NCBI RefSeq assembly: GCF_023278565.1
Contig: NC_064672.1
Span: 558,001-622,000 of the forward strand
DNA: 64,000 nucleotides
Direction: 5' to 3'
Source of the DNA: Colletotrichum lupini
Lineage: Eukaryota > Ascomycota > Sordariomycetes > Glomerellales > Glomerellaceae
Below the pieces are notes generated by a model. It had not been told where the DNA came from. It saw only the letters and a program-made list of their open reading frames with translations, and did no database searches. Every line of letters starts with the position of its first letter. Position 1 is the first letter of the stretch. The position numbers were made by a program, and so were the translations under genes. Positions 47,763 through 58,616 of this stretch are shown here, one piece after another.

Positions 47763-50042
47763 TCAAGTTGCTGCAAATGCCGGAACCTCCTTGCCTCTCG
47801 ATGCTGCGTGTGCCCTGGCGCTTTGCTTAAGCAAGCTGATCATAGCTATGACATCGCCTTCGTCGCGTTTGAGCATCATTGCGAGCGCTTGAGTACCAGA
47901 GTCTGGTCTTGCGGACAACGTCTGTAGAAGCCACTTGGCATCTGCTTCAGGCCAGGCAAAGGGCTCAACGTCCACCGATCCTCGCGTAGTATGTAGATGA
48001 CGATTCACTGGTCCAGCCTGCTGTCTCTCGTACCTGCTTTGTTGACTCTGTTGCGGGGAGCCTGCCATTCTGCGTGCTTTCTCGGCTGCAATCCGCTCTT
48101 CCAGTCGTCTATCGCAAAACTCCCGTTGTCGTCGTCTGGTCTCTTCGTATTCGTGCCGCTCTCGCTTTTCCTTCTGTTTCTTCTCAACGAACCGCTGTTC
48201 GTAAAGTCGTTGCCGCTGAATCGTGTGATTGACCTTGGTCCAAGTCACATCCAGCTCTCGCTTGAAGCCTCGTAAATAGTCGGCCAGCTTCCCTCGACTG
48301 AGCTTCTTGGATAGTAATTGCTCCTTCTGCCTCCTCCTCGCAAGGTTTGAGAGCATGCCATAGTATAGCTTCTCAATCCAAGCAACCAGTCTGTGCATAA
48401 TTTGCAACATCGTTTTCGTGAACGACCCGGTGTAATGTGATGTATTGTGCTCAGTACCCTTTTGGAATACGTTTCCAAGCGTGACCACAAGCAAAGGAAT
48501 GACACTTTCGTACAGCTCCCTAACGAAACGTGGCGCCGGCATGTCAGATTCATCGCCGGGGCTGGGCTTCTTCGCTTTCGTGGCTATCCTATAAACAAGT
48601 GTGTCGACTTCCTTGAAGGTGTGCCTGGCATCGACCGCATCTGCATCGCTCGAATGCAAATAGTCGCATTGTTTACTGAAGAGGGGCGCACGAGGTGCTC
48701 CTTCCCAGAAATCGTTGAGTAGGTGAATTCGGTCCCAGAGAGGCTGAGTTCTCTGCGAGAGTTGCGCCGGCCCGGTTGTGAGGTCAACTGCTCTTCCGTC
48801 TTTGGAGCGCATCCAACCCACCCCATTCATCAACTCCTTGATGCTCTTCAATGACGGTGATTTGACTGCCGCCGCGGTCAGTCGGTCTTGTTCTTCGGGC
48901 TTGTGAAAGATGAAATGATCGTCCGGGTACTCGTAATCAACCTCCGGAAAGAGGTCAGGAGTCAAAGGGTCCATATCATCAACCAAACGTCGAAGCTGCT
49001 GCGTTGGCTCTATTGGATGTGGCTCCATTTGGGAGTCGGTATCCCCTGGATAGGCATCATCCCCCCTTACTTGTGCAGACGGCGGCAACTCAGCCATAGT
49101 TGGATCGTTGTAGAGTTGCTCATCATCATCACCATCCCCGTCGCCTTCTTCTGAGCCTTGCGCCGAGCCTTGCTCTGCGCCCTCCCCGTCTGTGTTCTGA
49201 GTCTCGCGCTCGACAAACAGTCCATCCCCATTGTCTGGGTCTTGTGAATCAGATCGCGAATCGGACGATTCGTCCTCTTCGTATGATGACATTGAAAGGT
49301 CGACTGCGACGGCAGACCCTCTAGGTGGGCTACTCGCAAACTCATAGATATCCGCTCTGCGGCCTGCAGCAGCGGCAGGTTCGTCCTCGATATCTGGGTC
49401 TGGCGTCGCTTGAGAAGCGTCGGCATTCAGAAAGCCTTCACTTTGTTTCGTCGCTTTCGTTCTCGAGAGTCGACTGGACTCTTGAGTTATCTGCCCCTTT
49501 CTGGCACGGCTTGCGTTCGTACGATGGGTATTCGTTGCTTCCCTACGCAATGTATCTACCCGGAGATCCTCACGTATCTTTCTCGGCCGTCCTCGTTTTT
49601 TGGCAATCTGCAGGATCAAATTGTTAGCTTTTTGAAGTAATTTGGAATGGCTTGAGCTTACTTGTGCTTCCATCGGTGCCTCCGCTACCAATGGCAGAGC
49701 TGCACCTTCGCTTTGGTCGTCTGTTACTTCTTCATCTTCTTCGTCTAGACCATCTTCTGTTGTCTGTTCGTCTCGTTCTCCTTGACCATCTTTTTCGACG
49801 CTGCCTTGATCTACGTCCACCTGATCTTCTTCCTCCGCATCCTTCTGACTTCTTCGTCTTCTCTTCACTCGTATAGCCTCAAAATCCCTAATGTCCTCCA
49901 CATCAACGTGACCGAGACGTTTGCTGCGCCGGGTTCCCGCCGGAACCTTATCAATGCTGCTGGTCGGTATGGCCCTCTCGCTATCTCCCGCAGCTTGGCT
50001 CTTCGCCGGCCGAACAGATCGTTTCCTGGTGGCTGCCGGCAT
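47763..50042 (-). CDS. AT-hook, acidic and coiled-coil nuclear protein, unknown function
   Basis: Two exons (50042-49662 and 49607-47763) flank a 54-nt intron (GTAAGC, GCTAAC, TGCAG); spliced length is 741 residues. The intron is a multiple of three with no stop, so retention would add 18 residues. The ATG at 50042 is the first in frame; the frame runs open to 50183 without one. Basic clusters (TRRSKRL, KRRRRS) near the N-terminus look like nuclear signals. An AT-hook core RGRP lies at about residues 132-135. Acidic Asp/Glu/Ser stretches follow, then a helical region with conserved-looking segments (DLFPEVDYEYPDDHF, LMNGVGWMR, WDRIHLLNDFW), a basic coiled coil (KKQKEKRERHEYEETRRRQRE) and a short C-terminal helical region beginning WPEADAKWLL. 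A chromatin role is plausible; no named family is recognised. Confidence 0.8.
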   Translation of the reverse strand: MPAATRKRSVRPAKSQAAGDSERAIPTSSIDKVPAGTRRSKRLGHVDVEDIRDFEAIRVKRRRRSQKDAEEEDQVDVDQGSVEKDGQGERDEQTTEDGLDEEDEEVTDDQSEGAALPLVAEAPMEAQVSSSHSKLLQKANNLILQIAKKRGRPRKIREDLRVDTLRREATNTHRTNASRARKGQITQESSRLSRTKATKQSEGFLNADASQATPDPDIEDEPAAAAGRRADIYEFASSPPRGSAVAVDLSMSSYEEDESSDSRSDSQDPDNGDGLFVERETQNTDGEGAEQGSAQGSEEGDGDGDDDEQLYNDPTMAELPPSAQVRGDDAYPGDTDSQMEPHPIEPTQQLRRLVDDMDPLTPDLFPEVDYEYPDDHFIFHKPEEQDRLTAAAVKSPSLKSIKELMNGVGWMRSKDGRAVDLTTGPAQLSQRTQPLWDRIHLLNDFWEGAPRAPLFSKQCDYLHSSDADAVDARHTFKEVDTLVYRIATKAKKPSPGDESDMPAPRFVRELYESVIPLLVVTLGNVFQKGTEHNTSHYTGSFTKTMLQIMHRLVAWIEKLYYGMLSNLARRRQKEQLLSKKLSRGKLADYLRGFKRELDVTWTKVNHTIQRQRLYEQRFVEKKQKEKRERHEYEETRRRQREFCDRRLEERIAAEKARRMAGSPQQSQQSRYERQQAGPVNRHLHTTRGSVDVEPFAWPEADAKWLLQTLSARPDSGTQALAMMLKRDEGDVIAMISLLKQSARAHAASRGKEVPAFAAT

Positions 50043-51840
50043 CGCCGTCTTTCGACCGGGGATACGGTTGTGTCCTAGGTAGGAGGTCGACTTGAGGAAT
50101 GTTCTCTCAAGCAAGGCGACGTGACCGCGATTGATATTCAGTGCTCTTGGCGTCTCATTGTCGACGATCCGTCGTTCGTCCAATGACGCGGATGAAGCAG
50201 CTACCGACGAAGTATCGCGACAGGAACGCGCTCCTAATGCCTTCCGACCAGAGCGTGTTCCGAGCAGGGATCATGTTGCTAGTGCCCGCAGGCGGGGCCG
50301 GCGATGGCCCCTCCTTCCGGCTGAGTCAGCAAGAAGGGTCCCTCAATTCGACACTGCCCTGGACGGAGACATTCACGTTTCCTAAGTCAGCATGTTCAAC
50401 ACCAACTCGAAGGATTGTGCTCACGACAGTATGCACAAGCAACCCGATGACCACAGCATTCGAATGCGGTTTCTGAGGCTCTTCTCTTGTAGGAGGGCTG
50501 CGTCCACCGCTGGGGTTCACATGTTCACCCTTCCTTGTACTTGACTCGGTCTCCTCTCCGACGATAGCTCATCCCTTCCGTATTGGGCACCTTGTTCAAA
50601 GTTTTGATCGAGATGTCTTCACTCCTTTCTACAACGCAGCAGGACATGTTAGTCCGATGGTTACCGAATTGGACAAATTTCTAGAGCCGAGTACGACTTC
50701 CAGGAGCGAATCCTCCGCCAAGACGTCATCAACACAGTTTTTGACGAGAACTAGGCTTGCAAGTGCAACACTTAGCATCATGAACAGGTTTCTCATCAAT
50801 CCCTATCTATGACCTTGGAATCTCTTCAATGCAAAGTGTCATTGAGTCTGGCCCAAAGGCAATGGTCTGACATGGGCTCCTCGATATTTGGCTTTCGTAA
50901 TAGGTTCGCGGATGAGTTCAAGGTAGTCCGATGAGGCGAAAGAAGCCAGCATCATGGCAGAGCAACCCTTACCCTCACACCACTTCGAAGCGTATCCGAG
51001 ATGGGGGCTCACTCTCTTTAAACAACACACAGACTCGTCGAGCATGGAGGTCCATGTCAAACATCGACGTGTTCCAACCCAGATCGCTATCCAACTCCAC
51101 TGCGTTTCACCCATAACCTATCGGACGCTGATCTCCTTCTGCAGCTCTCACTCGTTCATCGGTCTTTTTCAGCTGAAGTGGTCTCTTCTATCTACCTGGC
51201 AACAGTTGGAAACAATCGTGCCGATCGTGCATGATGCGGCTCAGCAACTGGAAGCCACAGGCCCACAGCCTTTTATTTTCGTCTGAAAAGCTGCGACATG
51301 TCCCGTTCCCGCCCTCGGCTTCCCGGAGCTAGAGCTTCATGCCGTCATGTAGTGTCGGAGCTTCTTTTGGCCATGGACTTATGGTGGCGACCGCATCCGT
51401 TTCGTCCCTACTCGATTCTTGGCCAGACGCGCCAAAACTGTGATGGGAAGCGCAAGGAAGAATGAGGCCGTCCTTGCCGGTGTGGGTGTCGAGGTGCCGG
51501 GCAATAGGTAGGTTCTTCCCGTCCCGGACACGAGGCAAATAAATCTTGTTGCCGGAAGCAACGGTCTACTCGATCAAGCAATCTACAACTACAAAGCAGG
51601 TTTTTGGCTTTTTCTGACATTTCAGAGTGGAAGAAAAGTTCAAACGGGGTCGGCAATTTCTCATTCGGCGAGGCTTGCATTTGTTATCATGGTTTCTTCG
51701 TTTTGACTTTGTACTTTCGCTTTCAAAACCCCTCTTCATATGCCAGCTAGTTGTCTTTGCAACAAGACTGATTTAATGTCGATTGTCCTTCAGGTCGATT
51801 CTTCACGAGCTCCTATCGACGAACGGCGCCGTCGCCCAAG
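50043..51840. other. 1.8-kb intergenic region between divergent genes
   Basis: Shared upstream region of the AT-hook protein gene (minus) and the CE5 esterase gene (plus). No gene supported; frames at 50.1-51.5 kb overlap and lack features. Confidence 0.5.
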
Positions 51841-52671
51841 ATGCGTTTCAGTGTGGGAATTGCGTTCCTTCTCGGCCAGGCTATGGCCTCACCTCACTCG
51901 CTTCAGCAACTCCAGCAAAGACAAGACAAGAAAGACTGCCCACCAATTCATATCTTTGGAGCGCGAGAGACTACGGCACCGCCGGGTTTTGGTGCCGCGG
52001 CTGGCATCGTCGACGACCTCACCAAGGCGAATCAGGGGGCCACGAACGAGGCCATCAATTATCCCGCATGTGGAGGGTCGTCAGACTGTTTGGGAATCAG
52101 CTATGCGGACTCGGTGAAGAATGGGACGGCGGCTGTTGCCACGGCCGTGAATGACTTCAACAAGAAGTGCCCCAAGACGAAGATTGTTATGCTGGGGTTC
52201 TCTCAGGTATGTCTTGCCTGTTGGCATTGCACTAGCAGAGACAGATCTGACTGATGGAAACCAGGGTGCTCAAATCATGGACAACGCGTACTGCGGTGGT
52301 GGAGACAGCATTGAAGGGGTCAAGGACGTCAATGTTCTCATCTCCAATGAGGCACTCGGCGCGGTGAAGGTCGCCATCTTCATGGGTGACCCACGTTACG
52401 TCGCTGGCCTTCCTTACGAGGTTGGCACATGCAAAACGCAAGGGGTAAGGTGGTGGAAGAAATATACAAAAGAGAAGAAGCAGCTACTAACGCACACCAG
52501 TTTGCACCACGACCTCAGGGGTTTCAATGCCCGAACGGAGGCAACATCAAGTCATTCTGTGATTCAGCAGACCCGTTTTGCTGCAACGGCAATGATCCCG
52601 TTGCTCATCTACAGTATCCCAGCATCTACGGCGACCAGATTAAACAGTTTGTGAGCGACAAACTAAAATAG
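51841..52671 (+). CDS. Secreted CE5-family acetylxylan esterase (cutinase fold)
   Basis: Three exons (51841-52206, 52265-52444, 52501-52671) with introns of 58 and 56 nt, both phase 0, give 238 residues. A signal peptide spans about residues 1-16, followed by a short Gln-rich propeptide-like stretch. The mature start IHIFGARETTAPPGFG and the GFSQG nucleophile elbow (Ser121) mark the family; Asp206 and His218 have the 12-residue spacing of the acetylxylan esterase II triad. Ten Cys in the mature part (for example YPACGGSSDC and FCDSADPFCC) allow five disulfides, as in acetylxylan esterases rather than cutinases, which have two. It should remove acetyl groups from xylan in plant cell walls. No cellulose-binding module is attached. 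A cutinase activity is the main alternative. Confidence 0.93.
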
Positions 52672-53400
52672 AGGAAACGAGAAAGAAGGTTGGAGCCCAT
52701 CCTACCGAGAACACCATCAACCTCGACCCAGGGAGACTTGCACTTGCAAACCATTCAACCTTGGCGTACCACCAACTTCAGGGCCGCGCGGCCTTTGATC
52801 TAATAGATGGCCTCTTCGAAACGAGGGCCATTGAGTCACTTCCGAGTCCTTCTTGTCATCAGACTTTTACCTTTTCTTTCACACCTGTACCAAGAGCTCA
52901 ACCAGAGGTACATACAGTTCATAATAGGGAGGCCATAGACGGCGCTCAGACAGACCGAGGTTTGGATAGAACCTAAGCATAGACATAATTAATACATTTT
53001 GATACACACTCTCGGTCTCGTCTCGGTCTCGCACAAGTGGTAGAATGCGGGAATCCATTTGACACGTCCAAAAGTCTGCTTCGAGCCAAAAGTCAATTCG
53101 GTGTGTTTTGGAGAAAGTTCTATCAGGAATTCGGGAGAAAATAAGCTTGAAGCGGGAGAGAATCTTTAATTGTTCGTAGACCCTGTACGCTGTAGTCATG
53201 GTCGCTGACTAAGGCACACTCTGTCGTCACTCCACAATGTTCACCCCTCCATCATCTCAAACAACGGGACGTTGTGCTTAGAGCTCCAAGCTATCATCCA
53301 CAGTCACAGCGAGCAGAACCTCACACAACCACATCCAACCCAACCCAACATCTCAACCCCTTTCGTCCCAACCCACGAGTACACACACAAGCAAACCAAA
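52672..53400. other. Intergenic between CE5 esterase and PTPA genes
   Basis: 729 bases with the esterase 3' untranslated region and the PTPA promoter. The open frame of the PTPA gene extends upstream to 53272 without a better ATG; the leader just before 53401 is rich in CAA/CAC. No separate gene seen. Confidence 0.5.
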
Positions 53401-55022
53401 ATGGATCCTCCAAAACCATCACCATCAACCTCATCATCAAAACCACCCGAAAAACCATCCTTCCCCGCCATCGCACCCCTCCCAAAGACCCCGCGCACCT
53501 TTCAAACCCCCACCAAGCGCATCAACACCGGCACCGACCTGGCAACCTTTCTCACAACAACAGCCTACCGCGACATCCTCCTCTTCCTCCTCCAGCTCAA
53601 CCGCTCCCTCTGCCCGCGCCGCAACCCAACCCGCCCAACGGGCCCCTCCACAACCTACCCGCTCTCCTCCGTCCCCTCCACACCCGAACGCGGCCTCCCG
53701 CCCTCCATAGCCCGCCTCCAGGCCCTCCTCGCCGAAGCCGAAGCCCTCATCGACCTCGCGCCCCCGGACCCGGGCCCCCGCCGCTTCGGCAACGTCTCCT
53801 TCCGCAAGTGGCACGAGCTCCTCGCCGAACGCGCCCCCGCCCTGCTGTCCAAACACATCCCCGACTCCGTCCTCGCTTTCCCCGCGACGCCGTCCTCCGA
53901 GCCGCCCGCCGCCGAGCTCCTGGCGTACCTCCTCGGCTCCTTTGGCTCCGCGCAGCGCCTGGACTACGGAACGGGCCACGAGCTCGCCTTCCTCGCCTTC
54001 CTCGGCTCCCTCTACAAACTCTCCTACTTCGCCGACGACACCGCCACCACCACCACGAACAACACCGCCGCCGCCTCAGAAAATGGCCAACCAACTACCG
54101 CAGCCGCAGCAATAGCACCAGACACATCCGCCCTAGACCGCACCATCGTCCTCGGCGTAATCGAACCCTACCTCCGCGTCGTCCGCCGCCTCATCCTCAC
54201 ATACACCCTCGAGCCAGCAGGATCCCACGGCGTATGGGGCCTCGACGACCACTCCTTCCTCCCCTACATCTTCGGCTCCGCCCAGCTCGCGGCGCCCGTG
54301 TCCGCGGACTCGGACCCGATGCCGACGGAGGGCTCCGTCCGCGGCGCGCCCAAGACGGGGGACATTGTCAAGCCCGCCGTCGTCGAGGACCAGCGCTCCG
54401 AGAACATGTACTTCTCCGCCGTCGGGTTCATCAACGACGTGAAAAAGGGCCCGTTTTGGGAACACAGTCCCATCCTCTTTGACGTGTCTGGCGTCAAGGA
54501 CGGCTGGGGCAAGATCAATAAGGTGAAGCCCACGTTCTTCTCGTACCGGTGTAGGGTACTAACTGACATCCCTCCCAGGGCATGCTCAAAATGTTCAACG
54601 CAGAGGTCCTCCAAAAGTTCCCCGTCGTCCAGCACTTCACGTTCGGCTCCCTCTTCTCCTGGGACCAAGACCCCAACGCCGCGCCCGTATCACAGTCCGT
54701 CCACGCCGCGAACCAGCCCTCGTACAACTACCCAGCAACAACGGCGCCTCCCCCACCCCAAGCCGGCGCAGGCACGGCCGCGCCGTGGGCGACAGCAGGT
54801 GGCGCTGGTGCTGGTGCTGTTCCGATAGGTCGCATGCCCCCTCCTCCCCCTGGTGGCGCGGGAATACCCTACTCGCGACAGCCGCCGCCGCCACCGTCAT
54901 CCGCGGCTTCGGCGAGGGGGCCGCCGCCAGGTATGATGGCCATGCCTCCTGGCGCACAGCAGGCGAGGCAGGGCACGGCTGATGCGCAGGTTGCGTTGAC
55001 CAAGGCGCCGTGGGCAAAGTGA
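53401..55022 (+). CDS. rrd1: Serine/threonine phosphatase 2A activator (PTPA), RRD1 type
   Basis: Two exons (53401-54522 and 54579-55022) across a 56-nt phase-0 intron (GTGAAG, ACTAAC, CAG) give 521 residues from the ATG at 53401. The PTPA fold is recognisable from [95 protein letters not shown] and [26 protein letters not shown] proteins reactivate PP2A-family phosphatases and are described as peptidyl-prolyl isomerases. The ~110-residue C-terminal tail is Pro/Ala/Gly-rich with PPPPP runs and ends in TKAPWAK, beyond the conserved fold; that extension fits the RRD1 rather than the RRD2 branch. A central insert (about residues 216-240) is Thr/Asn/Ala-rich. Confidence 0.93.
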
Positions 55023-55657
55023 CGAGAGTGGAAAGGAACACGGAGGATGTCATGAGTTATTATGTGGAATAGATACCCCGACTGATTGTGGCTCAAGCTG
55101 AGCAGAGGTTAGTTTGAACGCATGGGTGGAGATGGAACCTGAAAAAAGCCAAAGGGCCAAGACGTGAGCCGGGAAGTGGTCAAACGAGACCAATGGAATC
55201 TGCATAGCCTGGAGATACAACTTGTAGATACACCGCTTTCGTTGCTCCGGTGTGTCTATAGCGTCTGGAGACAGCAGCCCGCGGACGAGAAGAAAAGACA
55301 AAGATCATGTCAGTTTAAGAAAGTACGCTCGATTCAACTTCTCGACTAATGGGTATCCGACAATTAAGCAAATGAACATGAGTAGACCAACGGTCTGAAA
55401 GCAAGAAAACCATCTAAACCCCCAATTGCATGTATGTGCCGCTTATTCTTCCCTTGTGACTGGAGTGGCTTCGTCATCGTCGTGGAGGACAGCGGTTCGA
55501 GAGATGACGCTACGGGGCTGAATCGCTTGCATCAATTGCTCTCTTGCTCCTCTGCCGACCCAAGCCCCTTGACCTCTGGTCGAGTCTAGTCCTTCTTCAA
55601 CCAGATGATACTGTGATTCCGAAACCAGTCGTTGGGGCCGAAATCCAACGGCGCAAT
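55023..55657. other. Shared 3' region of convergent PTPA and Ala/Pro-rich genes
   Basis: 635 bases between two convergent stop codons. No gene supported. Confidence 0.5.
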
Positions 55658-56568
55658 CTAGGCGGTGACAGCGGCCTCCTTCTTCTCCTCGGGCTTGGCG
55701 GCCTCGGTGGGAGCGGCGGCGGCCGGAGCAGGGGCGGCAGCGGGCTCGGGCGCGGTCTCAGCAGCAGCGGGAGCGGTGGCCGGGGCGGTGGGTGCGGGAG
55801 TTTCCTCCGTCTTCGCGGGCTCAGTGGCGGCCGGAGCAGCAGGGGCAGCAGCGGGAGCGGGGGCGGTGGCGGGCTCAGGGGCCTTGGGGGCCTCGGCGGC
55901 TACGGCAGGAGCTGCGGGCGCAGCGGGAGCTGTGCGAAGCGCATCGGGTCAGTCTTCTTTTTTCTTCGTGAATTTTGCGTAGTTGGGGATACTCACCAGC
56001 CTCGGGAGCCTTGGCGGGCTCGGTGGTAGCAGGAGCAGCATCCTCCTTCTTAGCCTCGCGCTCGGGGGCCTTGGCCGGCTCAGCAGCGGCAGCAGGAGCA
56101 GGAGCAGGAGCAGCAGCGGGCTCAGCTGTTTCGTAGTCAGTCAGTAAGAGCTTATTGAGGCGACAACCTGGCGAGAGGTTGTTCACGCGAACATGAAGAA
56201 GCGAGAGGAGGGAACGTACTGGCCGGGGCAGCGGCGGGAGCAGCTTCAGTCTTGGTAGGCTCGGTGGCAGCGGGCGTGGTGGTCGTCGCGGCAGGCTTGG
56301 CCTCGGCGGGCTTTGCCTCGGCCTTCTTCTCGTCCTTCTTCTTGAAGATGGCCTTGAACTTGGACTTGAGGTTGTCCAGGGCGTCGATGGCTAGTTGGGA
56401 AGCATCGCATGTTAGTGATTTTTCTTGGCACTTTTGACTCAGATATTTGTTGCGTCGTCGCGTATCTTTGGGAAGCTCTGATAGCTTCTCCGGCAGCTTT
56501 CGCAGTAGGACGACCGGGGAGAACTTGGGGAAGGGTGGGAAACGGGCAGACTTACGAACTCCAGGCAT
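55658..56568 (-). CDS. Small Ala/Pro/Glu-rich protein with a 13-nt first coding exon
   Basis: Four exons are inferred: 56568-56556 (13 nt), 56390-56220, 56125-55997 and 55929-55658, with introns of 165, 94 and 67 nt, all phase 1 with GTAAGT, GTACGT and GTGAGT donors. The product is 194 residues. The start is MPGVP, then an amphipathic Lys-rich helix (ALDNLKSKFKAIFKKK, about residues 7-22), and the rest is a disordered Ala/Pro/Glu/Lys/Thr repeat-like tail such as EPAKAPE and APAPAAAP. No signal peptide or membrane helix is present. The consistent phases and strong splice signals support a real gene, though the function is unknown; such proteins are often highly expressed and stress-related. 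A plus-strand Ala/Gly-rich open frame over the same bases is its shadow. Confidence 0.72.
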
Positions 56569-56950
56569 GATGGCTGATTTTCGAGAGAGGATGTGTGTGT
56601 AAGAGCTGGTGTAGTCGTGTATGTACTACGTATGTACGTGTGTAAGCGATTGCGGCGATGGAGCTACGATACTCGGCGACGATGGATGCTGGAGAGATGT
56701 AGTTGGGACGACGACGGGGTCAGGGCAGGTCTATGTAAAGAGCAAGAAAGTCAAAAAGAGGCCACCGACGATGAGGTGGGCAAAAAGGGCCAAGGGCCGG
56801 GGGGTGTTCCCATTTCTCAGAGAGGATGGAAATAGACGGTGCAGATAGACGCCCACCGCAGGCCTCAGGGAAGGGTCTCGTCTCCAGGTCTCGTCTCAGC
56901 ACAGCATAGCACAGCACAGCATGGCAGTCACGCGTTGGACTTGGCATAAG

Positions 56951-56971
56951 TCTCTCTCTCTCTCTCTCTCT
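56951..56971. repeat. TC dinucleotide microsatellite
   Basis: About ten TC units roughly 390 bases upstream of the Ala/Pro-rich gene's start, five bases from a GTACTCCGTA motif. Confidence 0.9.
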
Positions 56972-56972
56972 G

Positions 56973-56986
56973 TATGTACTCCGTAC
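56973..56986 (+). promoter_or_regulatory. GTACTCCGTA motif next to TC tract
   Basis: TATGTACTCCGTAC, sharing 13 bases exactly with the copy at 44618-44630. Confidence 0.45.
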
Positions 56987-58225
56987 AGTATAAAGTACCT
57001 GAAGAGGCAGTGGGAGGCATGACGGCGGCGAGGTGGGCAACCAAGGAAAGAGCCCAGGATGCCATGCCGGGACTTTCCAGCCAAAGGCAAAATGATCAAG
57101 GTGGGAACCAATGGGCTGCATGACCTCCCTGGCTGAGGCAGTGACAATCAATGGGGATTCGGGGGAATGGGGCATGGCCTGTACTTGTTGACGATCCTCG
57201 TCACTTCTCATACGTCTTCTCTGTCCTTCTTGTTCCAACAAACGCCAGTCTGTGGTGTTTCTTCTCGTCTTGTTCGCCTTGTTCTTCCTCGTCTTGTTGG
57301 AGTAGTAGAGATAATGGAATATCAGGAAGAACTACATCTTTGGCCATCTCGGGTTCCATTGTCTGGAACTTGTAAGGTTCTTTCTTGTCTGTGCTCAGTC
57401 CTAAGAGGTAGTGAAGTGTGGTAGGGATGGCAGCTGCACGGCCTTCCCACTAACAGATGCACGGGGCCAGTAGCGGCGGTACGTATCTGAGCTTAGCCTG
57501 CGAGAACTCGTCAAGTCCCGTCCATCAGTCTGGAGAGACTCGTGGAGAGCACCTTATCCACCACACACACACACACCTGAGCTTGATCCCTCCGTTCATC
57601 GAAGAAGAGACTGCCCTGGCATCTGTCTGTACAGATAAGCATATCTCATGGCGTAGGGGCTAGAGAGTCACTCTACTGTCGAGCCCTCTTCCGTAACGAA
57701 GCATCAGTCGGGAAAGAGTCCAACGGACCACAGTCCAAAGTTCAGAGTTCATCCGTCATCGGAGATTCGCACGCCAGTTCGTATCGATTCCCGCTGTAAG
57801 TTTGATGAACAGGATGGGCACTCGACGGGATGCTGAAACCCTGCTTTTCTGCCCCCCCATCTGCCATCCTCCCTCTGCCCTCTGTGCCTCTCTGGCTGGC
57901 CGCCGGTTACTTGCCTGCTTGCTGGCTCACTTGCAGCTGCAAGCCAAGAATATTCCCATCTCCTGCCGCCGTATCTGCTGCTACCGCCGCCGCTGCCGTA
58001 TCCCAATATCCTGCGCATCTGCCCTGGCCATGGCATCTCGTCCCATCCCACTCACTGCACCAGGCAGACCAGGCAGACTGTTCTGCCCTGCAGGGTGGCA
58101 TCCAGACGCATCTAACATTGGGGGGGGGGTTTCCAAGAAGTGTATGTGTCTATGAGATACCTTAGCGTCGCGTGCGTGGGTTAAAGAGAGAGACATAAAA
58201 TCTGACGGAATGCCGTCATTTCACT

Positions 58226-58543
58226 TCAAGCCAGATTCAGGACCAGGGTCCAACACAATCGAGGCAACCCAGCGCACCAGTGACCAGGGCATATCAGCCT
58301 AGGCGCTACGTGGTCTGGCTCACCATTCATTCTGCCATCTATTGTCGGGATGGCTATCCCCCAAAAAAGAATAGCGGGAATAGCAACAATCAGTACGAAC
58401 CACTGAAGACCAAAGGTTGGATCGAATAATCGATTTCGCCCGGTGGGCTTTTCGAGATTGCTCGAAATTGGCGCGGATGGATCGTTAGGGGGCCCTGGCC
58501 AAGCCTGCCTGCTTTTCCCTCGTCCCGCTGCGACGTTGCTCAT
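58226..58543 (-). CDS. Possible small membrane protein (uncertain)
   Basis: A 105-residue frame from an ATG at 58543. Residues ~1-38 are polar with Pro and Arg, and a convincing hydrophobic helix follows at about 41-60 (GLQWFVLIVAIPAILFWGIA). After that the sequence becomes less protein-like, and a GTGAGC donor lies just after the helix, so the true 3' structure may involve splicing. It is near the tRNA-Pro gene. No family is recognised, and it may be a chance frame. Confidence 0.3.
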   Translation of the reverse strand: MSNVAAGRGKSRQAWPGPPNDPSAPISSNLEKPTGRNRLFDPTFGLQWFVLIVAIPAILFWGIAIPTIDGRMNGEPDHVAPRLICPGHWCAGLPRLCWTLVLNLA

Positions 58544-58616
58544 CTCGACTCGCTTGTTGATCCTCACATTGACAGCAGGTTCAACGTTTTGCTACGCAGA
58601 CTCCACGGCTAAGGTG

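Larger units (their letters stand above)
56569..58225. other. Intergenic upstream of the Ala/Pro-rich gene
   Basis: 1.7 kb with no gene supported. It should contain the promoter of the Ala/Pro-rich gene at its left end. A (TC)n tract at 56951-56971 is followed at once by a GTACTCCGTA motif at 56976-56985. Confidence 0.5.

Noticed and set aside
53274..54482. 402-codon plus-strand frame rich in Pro, Arg and His over the PTPA gene
   Set aside because: It is an alternative frame of a GC-rich gene; the overlapping PTPA frame has clear family motifs.
55544..56029. Gly/Ser- and Ala-rich plus-strand frames over the Ala/Pro-rich gene
   Set aside because: Reverse reading of GCC/GCT/CCC codons; the minus strand has consistent phase-1 splicing.
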